Shown here: piece after piece, positions 35,696 through 43,798 of the stretch | Layout: every line of letters starts with the position of its first letter | Position numbering within the stretch: position 1 is the stretch's first letter | Assembly (NCBI GenBank): GCA_005877695.1 | Contig: VBOA01000011.1 | Span: forward strand, 1 to 46,641 | From: Gammaproteobacteria bacterium | GTDB taxonomy: Bacteria > Pseudomonadota > Gammaproteobacteria > Diplorickettsiales > Diplorickettsiaceae | Length of the DNA: 46,641 nt | Direction of reading: 5' to 3' | Program-made: the position numbers and the translations under genes | The notes under the pieces: model-generated | What the model was told of the DNA's origin: nothing | The model's database searches: none | Seen by the model: the letters and a program-made list of their open reading frames with translations, nothing else

Positions 35696-36646
35696 ATTTT
35701 AAAAAATTTTGATATATTTTCAAAACATTTTAAATTTATTGTAATTATCTCGTTAGTTATTTTTACGGGTACCTTAGGGGTTTTTTTAAATTTACGTTCA
35801 GATCTTAAGCAGAAGGAAACAATATACTTAAATTTTCAATCATTAAAAAAAGAACTGAATAATCAACTAAAAATAGTTTCAAAGTATTCTAAATATCCAA
35901 AAAAAATTAAAATTTTAAGGAAAAAAAATTTCTTAAATCTATGGCAAGAGGATTTTTTTCAGAAGACAACAAAGAAGGGCTCTAAGCGTAATTATATCAA
36001 TGAATACCAATTGATAAGCAACTTCGATTCAAGTGAAAATATTAATAAATTTATTTTGTATTTACTAAACAGCTTATTAACTAAATCGTCTATTGCTTAT
36101 AATCAGATAAGAATTTTAACAATTAAAAAGCTTAATTTTCCACATATTTATAAAATTGAGTTTTCTGTTTCTTGCGAAAATAATAATATTTTAAATTTCC
36201 TCAATGCAATTGATGAAATAAATAGATTTATAATAATTCAAAGTTTTAAATATCAATTATCCCATTTAAACAAAAATTTTAAACAAGAAATTATTTTTTA
36301 TTTAATATGCTATATTCCTTCTTTTTATGCAAATAAATTAATTTTAGATTTATCAAGAATAAATAAAAAAGTCACTAAATCTTTAGAGAAAGTGATTATG
36401 TATCCTTTAAACAAACTAAAAATATTAGGTTTTTTATCGAATAATGAAAAGCAATCTTTCAGTTTAGTTGGACTGCCTAATAATAAAATTTATAAAATTA
36501 TATTAGGAAATTATTTGGGTATAGAACAGGGTTTGGTGATAGGTACTTATCCTGAAAAAATTGTAATCAAAAATAATAAAACAAATGAAATAATAAGTCT
36601 ATCCAATAAACTTAGGAAATTAGCCTATGACAAAAATTTTTCCTAA
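35696..36646 (+). CDS. pilO: PilO-PilP fusion protein with AUU start
   Basis: The frame is open from TAA 35663 to the stop at 36646 and has no ATG, GTG or TTG until TTG 36011. An AAAGGAG lies six bases before ATT 35696, so AUU is the likely start, giving 316 residues. Residues 1-105: FKFIVIISLVIFTGTLGVFL is the membrane anchor, then a coiled coil. Residues about 110-210 form the PilO ferredoxin-like domain (FSVSCENNNILNFLNAIDEI). From about 235 a PilP domain follows (YPLNKLKILGFLSNN, KIILGNYLGIEQG) without its own lipobox. It would bridge PilN and the secretin PilQ. The start codon is inference; the open frame and the ribosome binding site are seen. Confidence 0.8.
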   Translation: MLKNFDIFSKHFKFIVIISLVIFTGTLGVFLNLRSDLKQKETIYLNFQSLKKELNNQLKIVSKYSKYPKKIKILRKKNFLNLWQEDFFQKTTKKGSKRNYINEYQLISNFDSSENINKFILYLLNSLLTKSSIAYNQIRILTIKKLNFPHIYKIEFSVSCENNNILNFLNAIDEINRFIIIQSFKYQLSHLNKNFKQEIIFYLICYIPSFYANKLILDLSRINKKVTKSLEKVIMYPLNKLKILGFLSNNEKQSFSLVGLPNNKIYKIILGNYLGIEQGLVIGTYPEKIVIKNNKTNEIISLSNKLRKLAYDKNFS

Positions 36647-37961
36647 TTTATTATTGCTATTCTTTTTTTTATTATCAATATTTAATGGTAGAATACTCGC
36701 TAATGAAAATACTTTAAATAAACAAACTGATAAAAATATTTCCTTAAATTTTCGTCATATAAAAATTCGTTCCGCATTGCAGTATTTGTCTGAATTAAAT
36801 AATAATAATTTAATTATTGACAATAAAATTCATGGGGAAATTAGCATTTATTTGCATGATGTAAATTGGGAGCAAGCTTTAGATGCCATTTTGCAAACTC
36901 AAGGTCTTGCAAAACGCTCTATTATTAATGGGTGGTTTATTACTACTTCTGAACAATTATTGCAACAGGATAAAATTAATTTAGATATTCAAAAGGAAAA
37001 AAGGGCTTTATTTCCGTTAACTTTCAAAGTAATTCAAATTCGTTATAGAAAAGCATCAGATATAAGCAAGTTATTAAAAGATAAAACAAATTCACCTTTG
37101 TCTGCTCGTGGCAGTGTGAACATAGATATCTCGACAAATAGTTTATGGATTAGAGATTCTATTGAACAAATAAATAAAATTTTAGCATCTATTAGGGAGT
37201 TAGATAAGCCAATTAATCAAATCTTGATTGAGGCAAGAATTGTAAGTATTGATCAAAATATGGAAAAAGAATTGGGGGCGCAATTTGGTTCAACACAAAC
37301 ACAATCGGCTAATAAGCTTTTAAAATCGCAACTTAAAAATAAAGTCAAAAATTCTAATACTGGCTTATTACAACATTTAACTATGGATTTGCCAATTACA
37401 GGGGGTGCAAGCAGTGGTGCTGCATCCGTTGGCTTGCGTTTAATGCGCTTAGGTCAGAATTCTTTTTTAGATCTTGAATTGTCTGCATTAGAAAACGAAG
37501 GTATGGCCGAAATAATTTCTACACCGCATTTGATTACTGCTGATCAGCAGACTGCATTTATAGAAGCAGGTGCTGAAATACCTTACCAAGAAAAAGCTTC
37601 AAGTGGTGGGACCAATGTGATATTTAAAAAAGCAGTGCTATCATTGAAAGTAACGCCTAGAATTATGCCAGATGAGCGCATCGTATTGGATATAAAGGTA
37701 AACCAAGACCAACCCAGTACCTTTATGGCCCTAGATGTCCCAACAATTAAAGCACGCGGAATTAAAACACAAGTTACTGTCAAAAATAGTGAAACGGTTG
37801 TATTAGGTGGAATCTATGAGTATTCTCAGAGTAAACTAGAGCAACGGGTTCCCTTTTTAGGCACTTTACCGATAATAGGTCGTTTATTTCGTTTAACAAC
37901 ATCAAATAGTCGGCGTAGTGAGCTTTTGATATTTTTAACGCCGACTATTTTAAGCTATTAA
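36627..37961 (+). CDS. pilQ: Type IV pilus secretin PilQ, short form
   Basis: A 444-residue outer-membrane secretin through which the pilus exits. Signal peptide (LLLLFFFLLSIFNGRILA), then an STN/N0 domain (NISLNFRHIKIRSALQYLSE), an N1 domain (PLTFKVIQIRYRKASDISKL), and the secretin core with ILIEARIVSIDQNMEKELG, STPHLITADQQTAFIEAG, YQEKASSGGTN, KVTPRIMPDERIVLDIKV and RVPFLGTLPIIGRLF. It lacks the N-terminal AMIN (peptidoglycan-binding) repeats seen in Pseudomonas PilQ (714 residues). Overlaps the PilO-P gene by 20 bases. The usual aroK/aroB genes do not follow here. Confidence 0.94.
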   Translation: MTKIFPNLLLLFFFLLSIFNGRILANENTLNKQTDKNISLNFRHIKIRSALQYLSELNNNNLIIDNKIHGEISIYLHDVNWEQALDAILQTQGLAKRSIINGWFITTSEQLLQQDKINLDIQKEKRALFPLTFKVIQIRYRKASDISKLLKDKTNSPLSARGSVNIDISTNSLWIRDSIEQINKILASIRELDKPINQILIEARIVSIDQNMEKELGAQFGSTQTQSANKLLKSQLKNKVKNSNTGLLQHLTMDLPITGGASSGAASVGLRLMRLGQNSFLDLELSALENEGMAEIISTPHLITADQQTAFIEAGAEIPYQEKASSGGTNVIFKKAVLSLKVTPRIMPDERIVLDIKVNQDQPSTFMALDVPTIKARGIKTQVTVKNSETVVLGGIYEYSQSKLEQRVPFLGTLPIIGRLFRLTTSNSRRSELLIFLTPTILSY

Positions 37962-38005
37962 GCTGTTTGGCTAATTAACTAGAACCATTTTATTAACGAG
38001 CAACT

Positions 38006-39085
38006 ATGCAATTTACTCAATGGCGACATTCGTTTCGCAATTTAGACAACGATCGAGTTGTCCATAGTTTAAAAACGGCTATTGCACTATTATTTGGACT
38101 GTTAATTTCTTATTCATTTAAGCTTCCTCTCCAAGGAAGGTGGGTCGTTATTACTATTCTCGTTGTAATGTGCGCACAATCACGTGTGGGTGCGATTTTA
38201 CAAAAATCATATATGCGTTTTATAGGGACGGTAATAGGAGCCAGCGTTGCCTGTTTGACACTTTGGTTAGTTTATCCCAATGTTGCATTGACAATTTTCA
38301 TTCTTTGCATAGCCACAGCAGTTTTCAGTTACATTGCTGATAGTCCTAGCAATTGGAGTGAAGCAGGTCCTTTAGGGGCAGTTACACTTATCATTATTGT
38401 TATTTCACAGAATCCTAATTTCTATACAGTATTGAGTCGTTTTCTAGAAATCAATTTAGGAATTATTATTGCCTTATTGGTATCCCGTTTTATCTGGCCT
38501 TTACATTCTCGTACACAATTGCGTTCTATATTAATAGATACTTTACAGAATCTAAAGGATCTTGCTCAAAAATTAGAAGAGTTCACATTCACTCATGATG
38601 AAGATATTCCAAAATTTCAGGATATTTTGGAAAATAAAATACTGAATAATATAGGTATTCAGAAGAAATTATTTAAAGAAGTGATGAGTGAATCATTTGG
38701 TCGATCTAATTTAGGCAAAACTTTTAAAAATATTTTAGATACTGAGAGAGAAATGCTACGTTGTATTATCTTAATGAGAAATGCATTAATGAATTTTTCC
38801 GATCAAACTATTTTGGTCTTTAATCAACATGCCCAAATACAAAAAATTTATCAAATAACCCAGGATTTATTTCAAAACAATATTGAAAATCTTAAAGGAA
38901 AAGATACCAAACAAACTATTCAAAGCTTAGAAAGACCTTCAAATTGGAAAGAAGAAATAAAAATTCAGTTCAAATCTTTAGAACTCAGTCGGTCCGATCA
39001 ATTCGCTATAGACTTATTTATTTTTAGTGCTGATCGTTTACTAGTTCAATTACATACATTGACAACGTTAATAAAGAAATTTTAA
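38006..39085 (+). CDS. FUSC-family membrane protein (aromatic acid exporter/YccS-like)
   Basis: 359 residues. The N-terminal half has about six membrane segments of the fusaric acid resistance (FUSC) fold, starting [20 protein letters not shown] with [18 protein letters not shown] and [38 protein letters not shown] ends the block. The C-terminal part is a cytoplasmic helical domain. Family members export aromatic acids or other hydrophobic compounds; many have no known substrate. The stop is four bases before hemE, so the two are probably cotranscribed. The ATG is preceded by GAGCAAC. Confidence 0.8.
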   Translation: MQFTQWRHSFRNLDNDRVVHSLKTAIALLFGLLISYSFKLPLQGRWVVITILVVMCAQSRVGAILQKSYMRFIGTVIGASVACLTLWLVYPNVALTIFILCIATAVFSYIADSPSNWSEAGPLGAVTLIIIVISQNPNFYTVLSRFLEINLGIIIALLVSRFIWPLHSRTQLRSILIDTLQNLKDLAQKLEEFTFTHDEDIPKFQDILENKILNNIGIQKKLFKEVMSESFGRSNLGKTFKNILDTEREMLRCIILMRNALMNFSDQTILVFNQHAQIQKIYQITQDLFQNNIENLKGKDTKQTIQSLERPSNWKEEIKIQFKSLELSRSDQFAIDLFIFSADRLLVQLHTLTTLIKKF

Positions 39086-39089
39086 AATT

Positions 39090-40148
39090 ATGAAAGAATC
39101 TCCTCATCGTTTTATACACGCGCTCTTAAGGCAACCGATCGATCGCACACCCATATGGATTATGCGTCAAGCGGGGCGGTATTTACCAGAATATCGTGCG
39201 ACTCGTAAGAAGGCCGGTGATTTTTTAACGCTATGTAAAACTCCAGAACTAGCTTGTGAAGTAACTTTGCAGCCATTACAACGATTCGATTTGGATGCAG
39301 CCATAATTTTTTCCGATATCTTGACTATTCCCGATGCTATGGGCTTAGGTCTTTATTTTGTTGAAGGAGAAGGACCTAAATTTCATAAACCTATAAAAAC
39401 TATAGCAGAGATTAAAGCTTTACCAATCCCTAAGCCTGAAATTGATTTAAGTTATGTACTAGATGCCATTTCACTTACTCGCCGGGAATTAAAAAATAAA
39501 GTTCCGTTGATTGGATTTGCAGGAAGTCCTTGGACGCTTGCTTGTTATATGTTGGAAGGCGGAGGAAGCCGGGAGTTTAGGCAAGTTAAAACATTATTGT
39601 ATCAAGAACCCAAAGCATTACATCATTTATTAAATACCTTAACTAAAGCAACTATTTTGTATATGAATGCGCAGATTGCTGCTGGTGCTCAGGCTATCAT
39701 GATTTTTGATACTTGGGGAGGTTTATTAACAACAGTGGCTTATCAACAATTTTCATTAGATTATATGACTCAAATAGTTGCTAATTTGAAAAATGAGAAT
39801 ATACAAGAAAAAATACCTATCATTTTATTTACCAAAGGTGGAAATTTATGGTTAGAAAAAATAGCAAGCTCAGGTTGCGATGCGATAGGCTTGGACTGGA
39901 CTATCGATTTAGGATTAGCTCGTCAAAGACTCAAAAACAAGGTAGCCTTACAAGGTAACATGGACCCAGCGATTTTATTCGCCAATCCAGAGACAATCCG
40001 CCGTGAAGTACAAAACATACTGCAAGCATATGGCGCTGGATCAGGACATATCTTTAATCTAGGCCACGGAATTTCTCAATATACACAGCCGGAAAATGTA
40101 AAAATATTGGTTGATGCTATACATGAATTAAGTCCAGCCTTTCATTAG
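39090..40148 (+). CDS. hemE: Uroporphyrinogen decarboxylase HemE
   Basis: A 352-residue heme pathway enzyme that turns uroporphyrinogen III into coproporphyrinogen III. It has [20 protein letters not shown] (signature 1, with the substrate-binding arginines), [20 protein letters not shown] with the catalytic aspartate, [20 protein letters not shown] (signature 2), [28 protein letters not shown] and the closing [18 protein letters not shown]. Length equals that of E. coli (354). Start ATG 39090 follows the FUSC gene closely. With hemW it is the second heme-related gene in the window. Confidence 0.96.
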   Translation: MKESPHRFIHALLRQPIDRTPIWIMRQAGRYLPEYRATRKKAGDFLTLCKTPELACEVTLQPLQRFDLDAAIIFSDILTIPDAMGLGLYFVEGEGPKFHKPIKTIAEIKALPIPKPEIDLSYVLDAISLTRRELKNKVPLIGFAGSPWTLACYMLEGGGSREFRQVKTLLYQEPKALHHLLNTLTKATILYMNAQIAAGAQAIMIFDTWGGLLTTVAYQQFSLDYMTQIVANLKNENIQEKIPIILFTKGGNLWLEKIASSGCDAIGLDWTIDLGLARQRLKNKVALQGNMDPAILFANPETIRREVQNILQAYGAGSGHIFNLGHGISQYTQPENVKILVDAIHELSPAFH

Positions 40149-40164
40149 AAAATAGAATTTATAT

Positions 40165-40386
40165 TTATTTTTTCCGAGGGACTACCGGCTGAAATAAACT
40201 TCCTTCAGTAGAAGGTTTAAAATTACTTTTTGATTCTGGATAAAAAGCAGAAGAAGTCACATAAACTAACTTGTCAAATTCACTAAGTTTTTTGGGGTAA
40301 GTTGGCGAAGGATAATGATAAAAGCTTGCTTGTTTATTATCTTGCTTGAAGTTTATCTCTGATATATTTTGCCTATTTTTATGCAT
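40165..40386 (-). CDS. Small hypothetical protein
   Basis: An open frame of 73 residues, hydrophilic, rich in Lys, Ser, Tyr and Pro (SFYHYPSPTYPKKL), without a signal or membrane segment. It starts at ATG 40386 with no clear ribosome binding site and ends 16 bases from the convergent hemE. Nothing is recognised. Its composition is unlike random AT-rich translation, so it may be real, but evidence is thin. Confidence 0.3.
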   Translation of the reverse strand: MHKNRQNISEINFKQDNKQASFYHYPSPTYPKKLSEFDKLVYVTSSAFYPESKSNFKPSTEGSLFQPVVPRKK

Positions 40387-40549
40387 ATAATTTTTTATTT
40401 TTATTTATGAAATAACTATTTAACTAGTCAGCTAATAACAAACCGCCTCAAAAATTTTATTCGCACTCAAACTCAAATTTCTAAGTTGTAAAAATTTTTT
40501 TTAATTTTTATTTTTTTTTGCTCTAGCAATTGATCTCAAAATTGGATTA

Positions 40550-40676
40550 ATATAATATTATATGTAGGAATATCTAGTACAAGGAGGAAAATTTCTTTCT
40601 AAAAAATATAATATAATATTTTATAAATAAAATATAGGCAATGGAATATTTTGCTTTTTCTTATTAGCAAAATATT
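40550..40676. promoter_or_regulatory. AT-rich structured leader before the membrane protein gene
   Basis: This 319-base gap (40387-40705) holds no gene. It contains a 14-bp palindrome ATATAATATTATAT (40550-40563), AAGGAGG (40581-40587) with no start codon after it, two overlapping TATAAT hexamers (40607-40617), a hairpin ATATTTTA/TAAAATAT (40616-40635), and a perfect 11-bp hairpin AATATTTTGCT/AGCAAAATATT (40645-40676). The last one ends 30 bases before the start codon and could control transcript elongation or translation. Confidence 0.45.
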
Positions 40677-40705
40677 AAAATTTTCTTAATCAATTGAGGT
40701 TATTT

Positions 40706-41401
40706 ATGCCAGAGTTAACTACCATAAATGTAATAGATATTTGCGGAGAAAATAGAGATTTATTAAGAGAAAAAGAACGAGAAGGAGTAGTAGGATTGGT
40801 AGATGATGCGGGAATTATACATATCAATGCGCTACCTTCCTCAGAAGAACAAATGGTTTTTATTGATCAGTTTTGTGAGAATGAAAAGTTAAATACCCAA
40901 CATATTAAAGAAGTTTTTCAAAAAGAAAAATACAGAGCCGAGCATATCATAATGTTTTTGATTATAGCTTTGGCATTGATAGTCGCTGGATATTCTTTTG
41001 CCCCGCTTTTTATTGCATCTGCTATAATTTTACCTATAATTCCAGTTTTATTAGCCGGGGTTGCAATTATTGCACTGACTAAATTTTATTTAAATCTACG
41101 ACTTAATTCTCTTGAAACTAATAAATTACAATCTAAAGCATTTTTAGATAAAATAATGACAAGTAAAGGTAGCAATATGGATGAAAGTGATATTAATAGT
41201 GAGAATAATGGCCAAACTCAAGAGATAAAAGCAACAATCAAAGCAGCAACCGATGAAGCAACAAGGGTTCTGAGTGAGAAAATCGAAATACTTTCAAAAA
41301 ATACTCAAAGCTTTTTCTCAACTTTCTCTAAACCTTCTCCTGAAGATCCAGTTAATGCATTTCATCATAGCGAAAGAGCTTCAAGTCCTTCGCATAGCTA
41401 A
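40706..41401 (+). CDS. Membrane protein of unknown function
   Basis: 231 residues from ATG 40706 (GAGG nine bases upstream; a TTG at 40694 is less likely). Residues 1-80 are soluble and acidic, then two adjoining membrane helices (about 81-98 and 100-126, IIMFLIIALALIVAGYSF and ILPIIPVLLAGVAIIALT), then a hydrophilic helical tail that ends in a Ser/Pro/His-rich segment (EDPVNAFHHSERASSPSHS). No family is recognised. Paired hairpin helices with hydrophilic ends occur in host-membrane-targeted effectors of intracellular bacteria, but nothing here proves secretion. It stands alone with its own structured leader and a strong terminator. Confidence 0.7.
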   Translation: MPELTTINVIDICGENRDLLREKEREGVVGLVDDAGIIHINALPSSEEQMVFIDQFCENEKLNTQHIKEVFQKEKYRAEHIIMFLIIALALIVAGYSFAPLFIASAIILPIIPVLLAGVAIIALTKFYLNLRLNSLETNKLQSKAFLDKIMTSKGSNMDESDINSENNGQTQEIKATIKAATDEATRVLSEKIEILSKNTQSFFSTFSKPSPEDPVNAFHHSERASSPSHS

Positions 41402-41405
41402 AAAT

Positions 41406-41438
41406 AAGACCATTTTTGTTCAAAGCAAAAATGGTCTT
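41406..41438. terminator. Bidirectional intrinsic terminator
   Basis: A perfect 13-bp stem AAGACCATTTTTG/CAAAAATGGTCTT with a seven-base loop sits between two convergent genes. On the minus strand it is followed by ATTTTTAG, on the plus strand by TTTAAT, so it ends nhaA well and the membrane protein gene moderately. It overlaps the last base of the nhaA stop. Confidence 0.85.
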
Positions 41439-42616
41439 TAATGAATTGCTGGATTGACACTATTTTTCCGTCGATGTGAAGATAAAATACTATAACCCGC
41501 AATCCCAGATAAAATTGAACCTGTAAAAACACCTAAGCGGACTAATGCGATTAACGTATTGTCTCCGAATGCGAGGCTGGCAATAAATAAACTCATTGTA
41601 AAACCTATCCCACAAATCAAAGCAATGCCATAAATATGCCACCAGTTTACTTGATAAGGTAATTTTGCCAGTTGAGTTTTTACTGTTAACCAACTTGCTC
41701 CAAAAATCCCTAATTGTTTACCCAAAAATAATCCCACAATTATTCCTAAGGGAAGTGGGTGTATAAAAGTTGCTAAATTTATATTTGAAAAAGATAGGCC
41801 GGCATTGGCAAATGCAAAAAGAGGTAAAATACCGTAGGCTATCCATGGGTGTAATTGATGTATTAAATGGTGCAGTAAAGAATTAAAATTTTTGTTACTA
41901 CTGGTCAGTGGAATAGTGAAGCCGAATAAAACGCCTGCAATGGTTGCATGAATACCAGAGTTGAGGATTAATAACCATAAAGCAAAGCCTAATAAGCAAT
42001 ACGGAAAGAATTGTTGTATTTTAAAATAGTTTAAACTTAATAAACCGATAAAAGCCAGTAAAGATAAAAATAAATAAAGCCAGCCTATTTGTTGAGTATA
42101 AAAAATAGCAATGACGATAATTGCGCCTAGATCATCAATGATAGCTAATGCCATTAAGAAAATTTTTAAGGCAACAGGAATATGTTTACCAAGTAATGAA
42201 AGTACCCCTAAAGAAAAGGCAATATCGGTAGCCATAGGTATTGCCCAGCCCGAGATAAGTTGAGGATATTTATGATTGATGGCTAAATAAAATAAAGCCG
42301 GAACTATCATTCCACCTATCGCAGCTACAGTAGGTAGCATTGCTTTGGTTACTGTATTGAGTTCGCCCTGAATTAATTCTCGTTTAATTTCGAGACTGAC
42401 TAAAAAAAAGAAAATTGTCATCAATCCATCATTAATAAAATGTAACAAAGAAAAATGGATATTGGACCCTAGGCTGATGTTGAAATTTAAAAATGTTTGG
42501 TAATAAGTTTGCCAGCTAGAATTAGCGAGAATTAAAGCAAAGAGCGTGGCGATGCCTAATGAAATACCACCTGAAGCTTCTAGCTGAATAAATTTATGTA
42601 GAAACTTTATATGCAT
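41438..42616 (-). CDS. nhaA: Na+/H+ antiporter NhaA
   Basis: A 392-residue inner-membrane antiporter, with 12 predicted helices, that exports sodium in exchange for two protons. It starts with FIQLEASGGISLGIATLFAL and has FFFLVSLEIKRELIQGEL, GWAIPMATDIAFSLGVLSLL, and ALAIIDDLGAIIVIAIFY, where the paired aspartates (D163/D164 of E. coli) bind the ion. GFTMSLFIASLAFGD ends the protein. Length matches E. coli (388). It abuts dnaQ, whose stop is directly before the nhaA start, so both share a message. Confidence 0.96.
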   Translation of the reverse strand: MHIKFLHKFIQLEASGGISLGIATLFALILANSSWQTYYQTFLNFNISLGSNIHFSLLHFINDGLMTIFFFLVSLEIKRELIQGELNTVTKAMLPTVAAIGGMIVPALFYLAINHKYPQLISGWAIPMATDIAFSLGVLSLLGKHIPVALKIFLMALAIIDDLGAIIVIAIFYTQQIGWLYLFLSLLAFIGLLSLNYFKIQQFFPYCLLGFALWLLILNSGIHATIAGVLFGFTIPLTSSNKNFNSLLHHLIHQLHPWIAYGILPLFAFANAGLSFSNINLATFIHPLPLGIIVGLFLGKQLGIFGASWLTVKTQLAKLPYQVNWWHIYGIALICGIGFTMSLFIASLAFGDNTLIALVRLGVFTGSILSGIAGYSILSSHRRKNSVNPAIH

Positions 42617-43333
42617 TTAATTAATTTCCTTAGCATTAATAGGCCATTTATACTGACCTGATAGTTTATTAATGCTAGTTAAACGATTTTGATGAGCGAT
42701 TAATTCTTCCCTATTGGCATAGATGACAGGTAATATTACTGTTTCGTTGATTATTTTCCTCGGTTTAGTCGTTTGCATAGCATGAACTATCTGCTCTTCA
42801 TCAAACAAGTGAGTTTGGCCGCCGGTCATGGCGAGGTAAACCTGAGCTAATAATTCTGCATCCAATAAAGCGCCATGCTTATCACGTTTAGAGTTATCAA
42901 TAGCATAACGCTTGCAAAGTGCATCTAAGCTATTGCGTTGACCCGGATGTAATTGGCGCGCTAATGGAAGTGTATCTAGAATTTGGCAATACTCAGAAAT
43001 TTTTTTATATTTTTTTTTGGTTAATTTGAATTCATTATCTAAAAAACCTAAATCAAATGGTGCGTTATGGATAATAAGCTGGGAACCTTGAATAAATTCC
43101 AGTAATTCATCAGCAATAACTTTAAATTCTGGTTTATCCCTAAGAAATTCTGTGCTTAAACCATGCACAGCAAATGCCCCTGCTTCATTATCTCGACCAG
43201 GATTTAGGAAACAATGAAAATGTCGTTTAGTGAGACGCCGATCGATCAACTCTAAGCAGCCTATTTCGATGACCCGATGTTTGTCATTGACATCTCTGCC
43301 GGTGGTTTCAGTATCTAAAATGATTTGGCGCAT
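42617..43333 (-). CDS. dnaQ: DNA polymerase III epsilon subunit (proofreading exonuclease)
   Basis: A 238-residue DEDDh 3'-5' exonuclease. Exo I is IILDTETTGRD (D and E), exo II HNAPFDLGFLDNEF, and exo III HGALLDAELLAQVYLAM with the catalytic histidine and aspartate. The C-terminal tail, after TGGQTHLF, would bind the alpha subunit. It gives polymerase III its proofreading. In many gammaproteobacteria dnaQ is divergent from rnhA; here rnhA is absent and a decayed small gene lies upstream. Confidence 0.95.
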   Translation of the reverse strand: MRQIILDTETTGRDVNDKHRVIEIGCLELIDRRLTKRHFHCFLNPGRDNEAGAFAVHGLSTEFLRDKPEFKVIADELLEFIQGSQLIIHNAPFDLGFLDNEFKLTKKKYKKISEYCQILDTLPLARQLHPGQRNSLDALCKRYAIDNSKRDKHGALLDAELLAQVYLAMTGGQTHLFDEEQIVHAMQTTKPRKIINETVILPVIYANREELIAHQNRLTSINKLSGQYKWPINAKEIN

Positions 43334-43481
43334 AATTTATGGATAAATTGGTATGACCCTAATCTTACGTCGAGTGAGAAAAAATGGCTAGCTTTTAATA
43401 AAATCTTAATAAAAGGATGTTTAAGATTAGATACTATTCAAAGAAAGTTTTCAAAACTGAAATATTATATGAGATGACTGT

Positions 43482-43782
43482 ATGCCAGGTACAAAAGATA
43501 TTGTTTTAGCTTCTTTAATGAAAAAGACTCCCCGGAAAATCCTAAGATTTATTCGCATACCACAAAACAAGAAAAACTTGATAATACTCAAAGTTTAGCT
43601 CCCCCAGAACTAATAGAACAATATGACAATGAATTTAGGTCCTATTTTTCGCAGGTTTTGGTAGATAGTAAGATAATTTCATCAAATACTTTTTTTCTGT
43701 AAAATATGCAGGAGAGCATAATAAGGAAAGATTGCAAATTTTGCGAGAGCATAATTATTGTAAGAGCCATAGCAAATCTTAA
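43482..43782 (+). pseudogene. Small hypothetical gene with two frameshifts
   Basis: It starts MPGTKDIVLASLMKK at ATG 43482; at the A5 run (about 43520) the frame shifts and goes on as DSPENPKIYSHTTKQEKLDN, then LAPPELIEQYDNEFRSYFSQ; at the T7 run (about 43690) it shifts again to SVKYAGEHNKERLQILREHN and stops at 43780-43782. The three pieces join into one coherent hydrophilic protein of about 100 residues, which chance would hardly give. The family is unknown. The rest of the 465-base gap between dnaQ and valS (43334-43481) shows nothing clear. It may be part of a longer lost gene. Confidence 0.55.
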
Positions 43783-43798
43783 GCCTGCCCAATTTTGA

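Noticed and set aside
36011..36646. Independent PilP-like gene starting at TTG 36011
   Set aside because: The frame continues upstream with PilO sequence and there is no ribosome binding site before this TTG.
43712..43755. Direct repeat GAGAGCATAAT as a possible CRISPR or att site
   Set aside because: Only two copies, 32 bases apart, both inside the reconstructed small gene; no spacer array.
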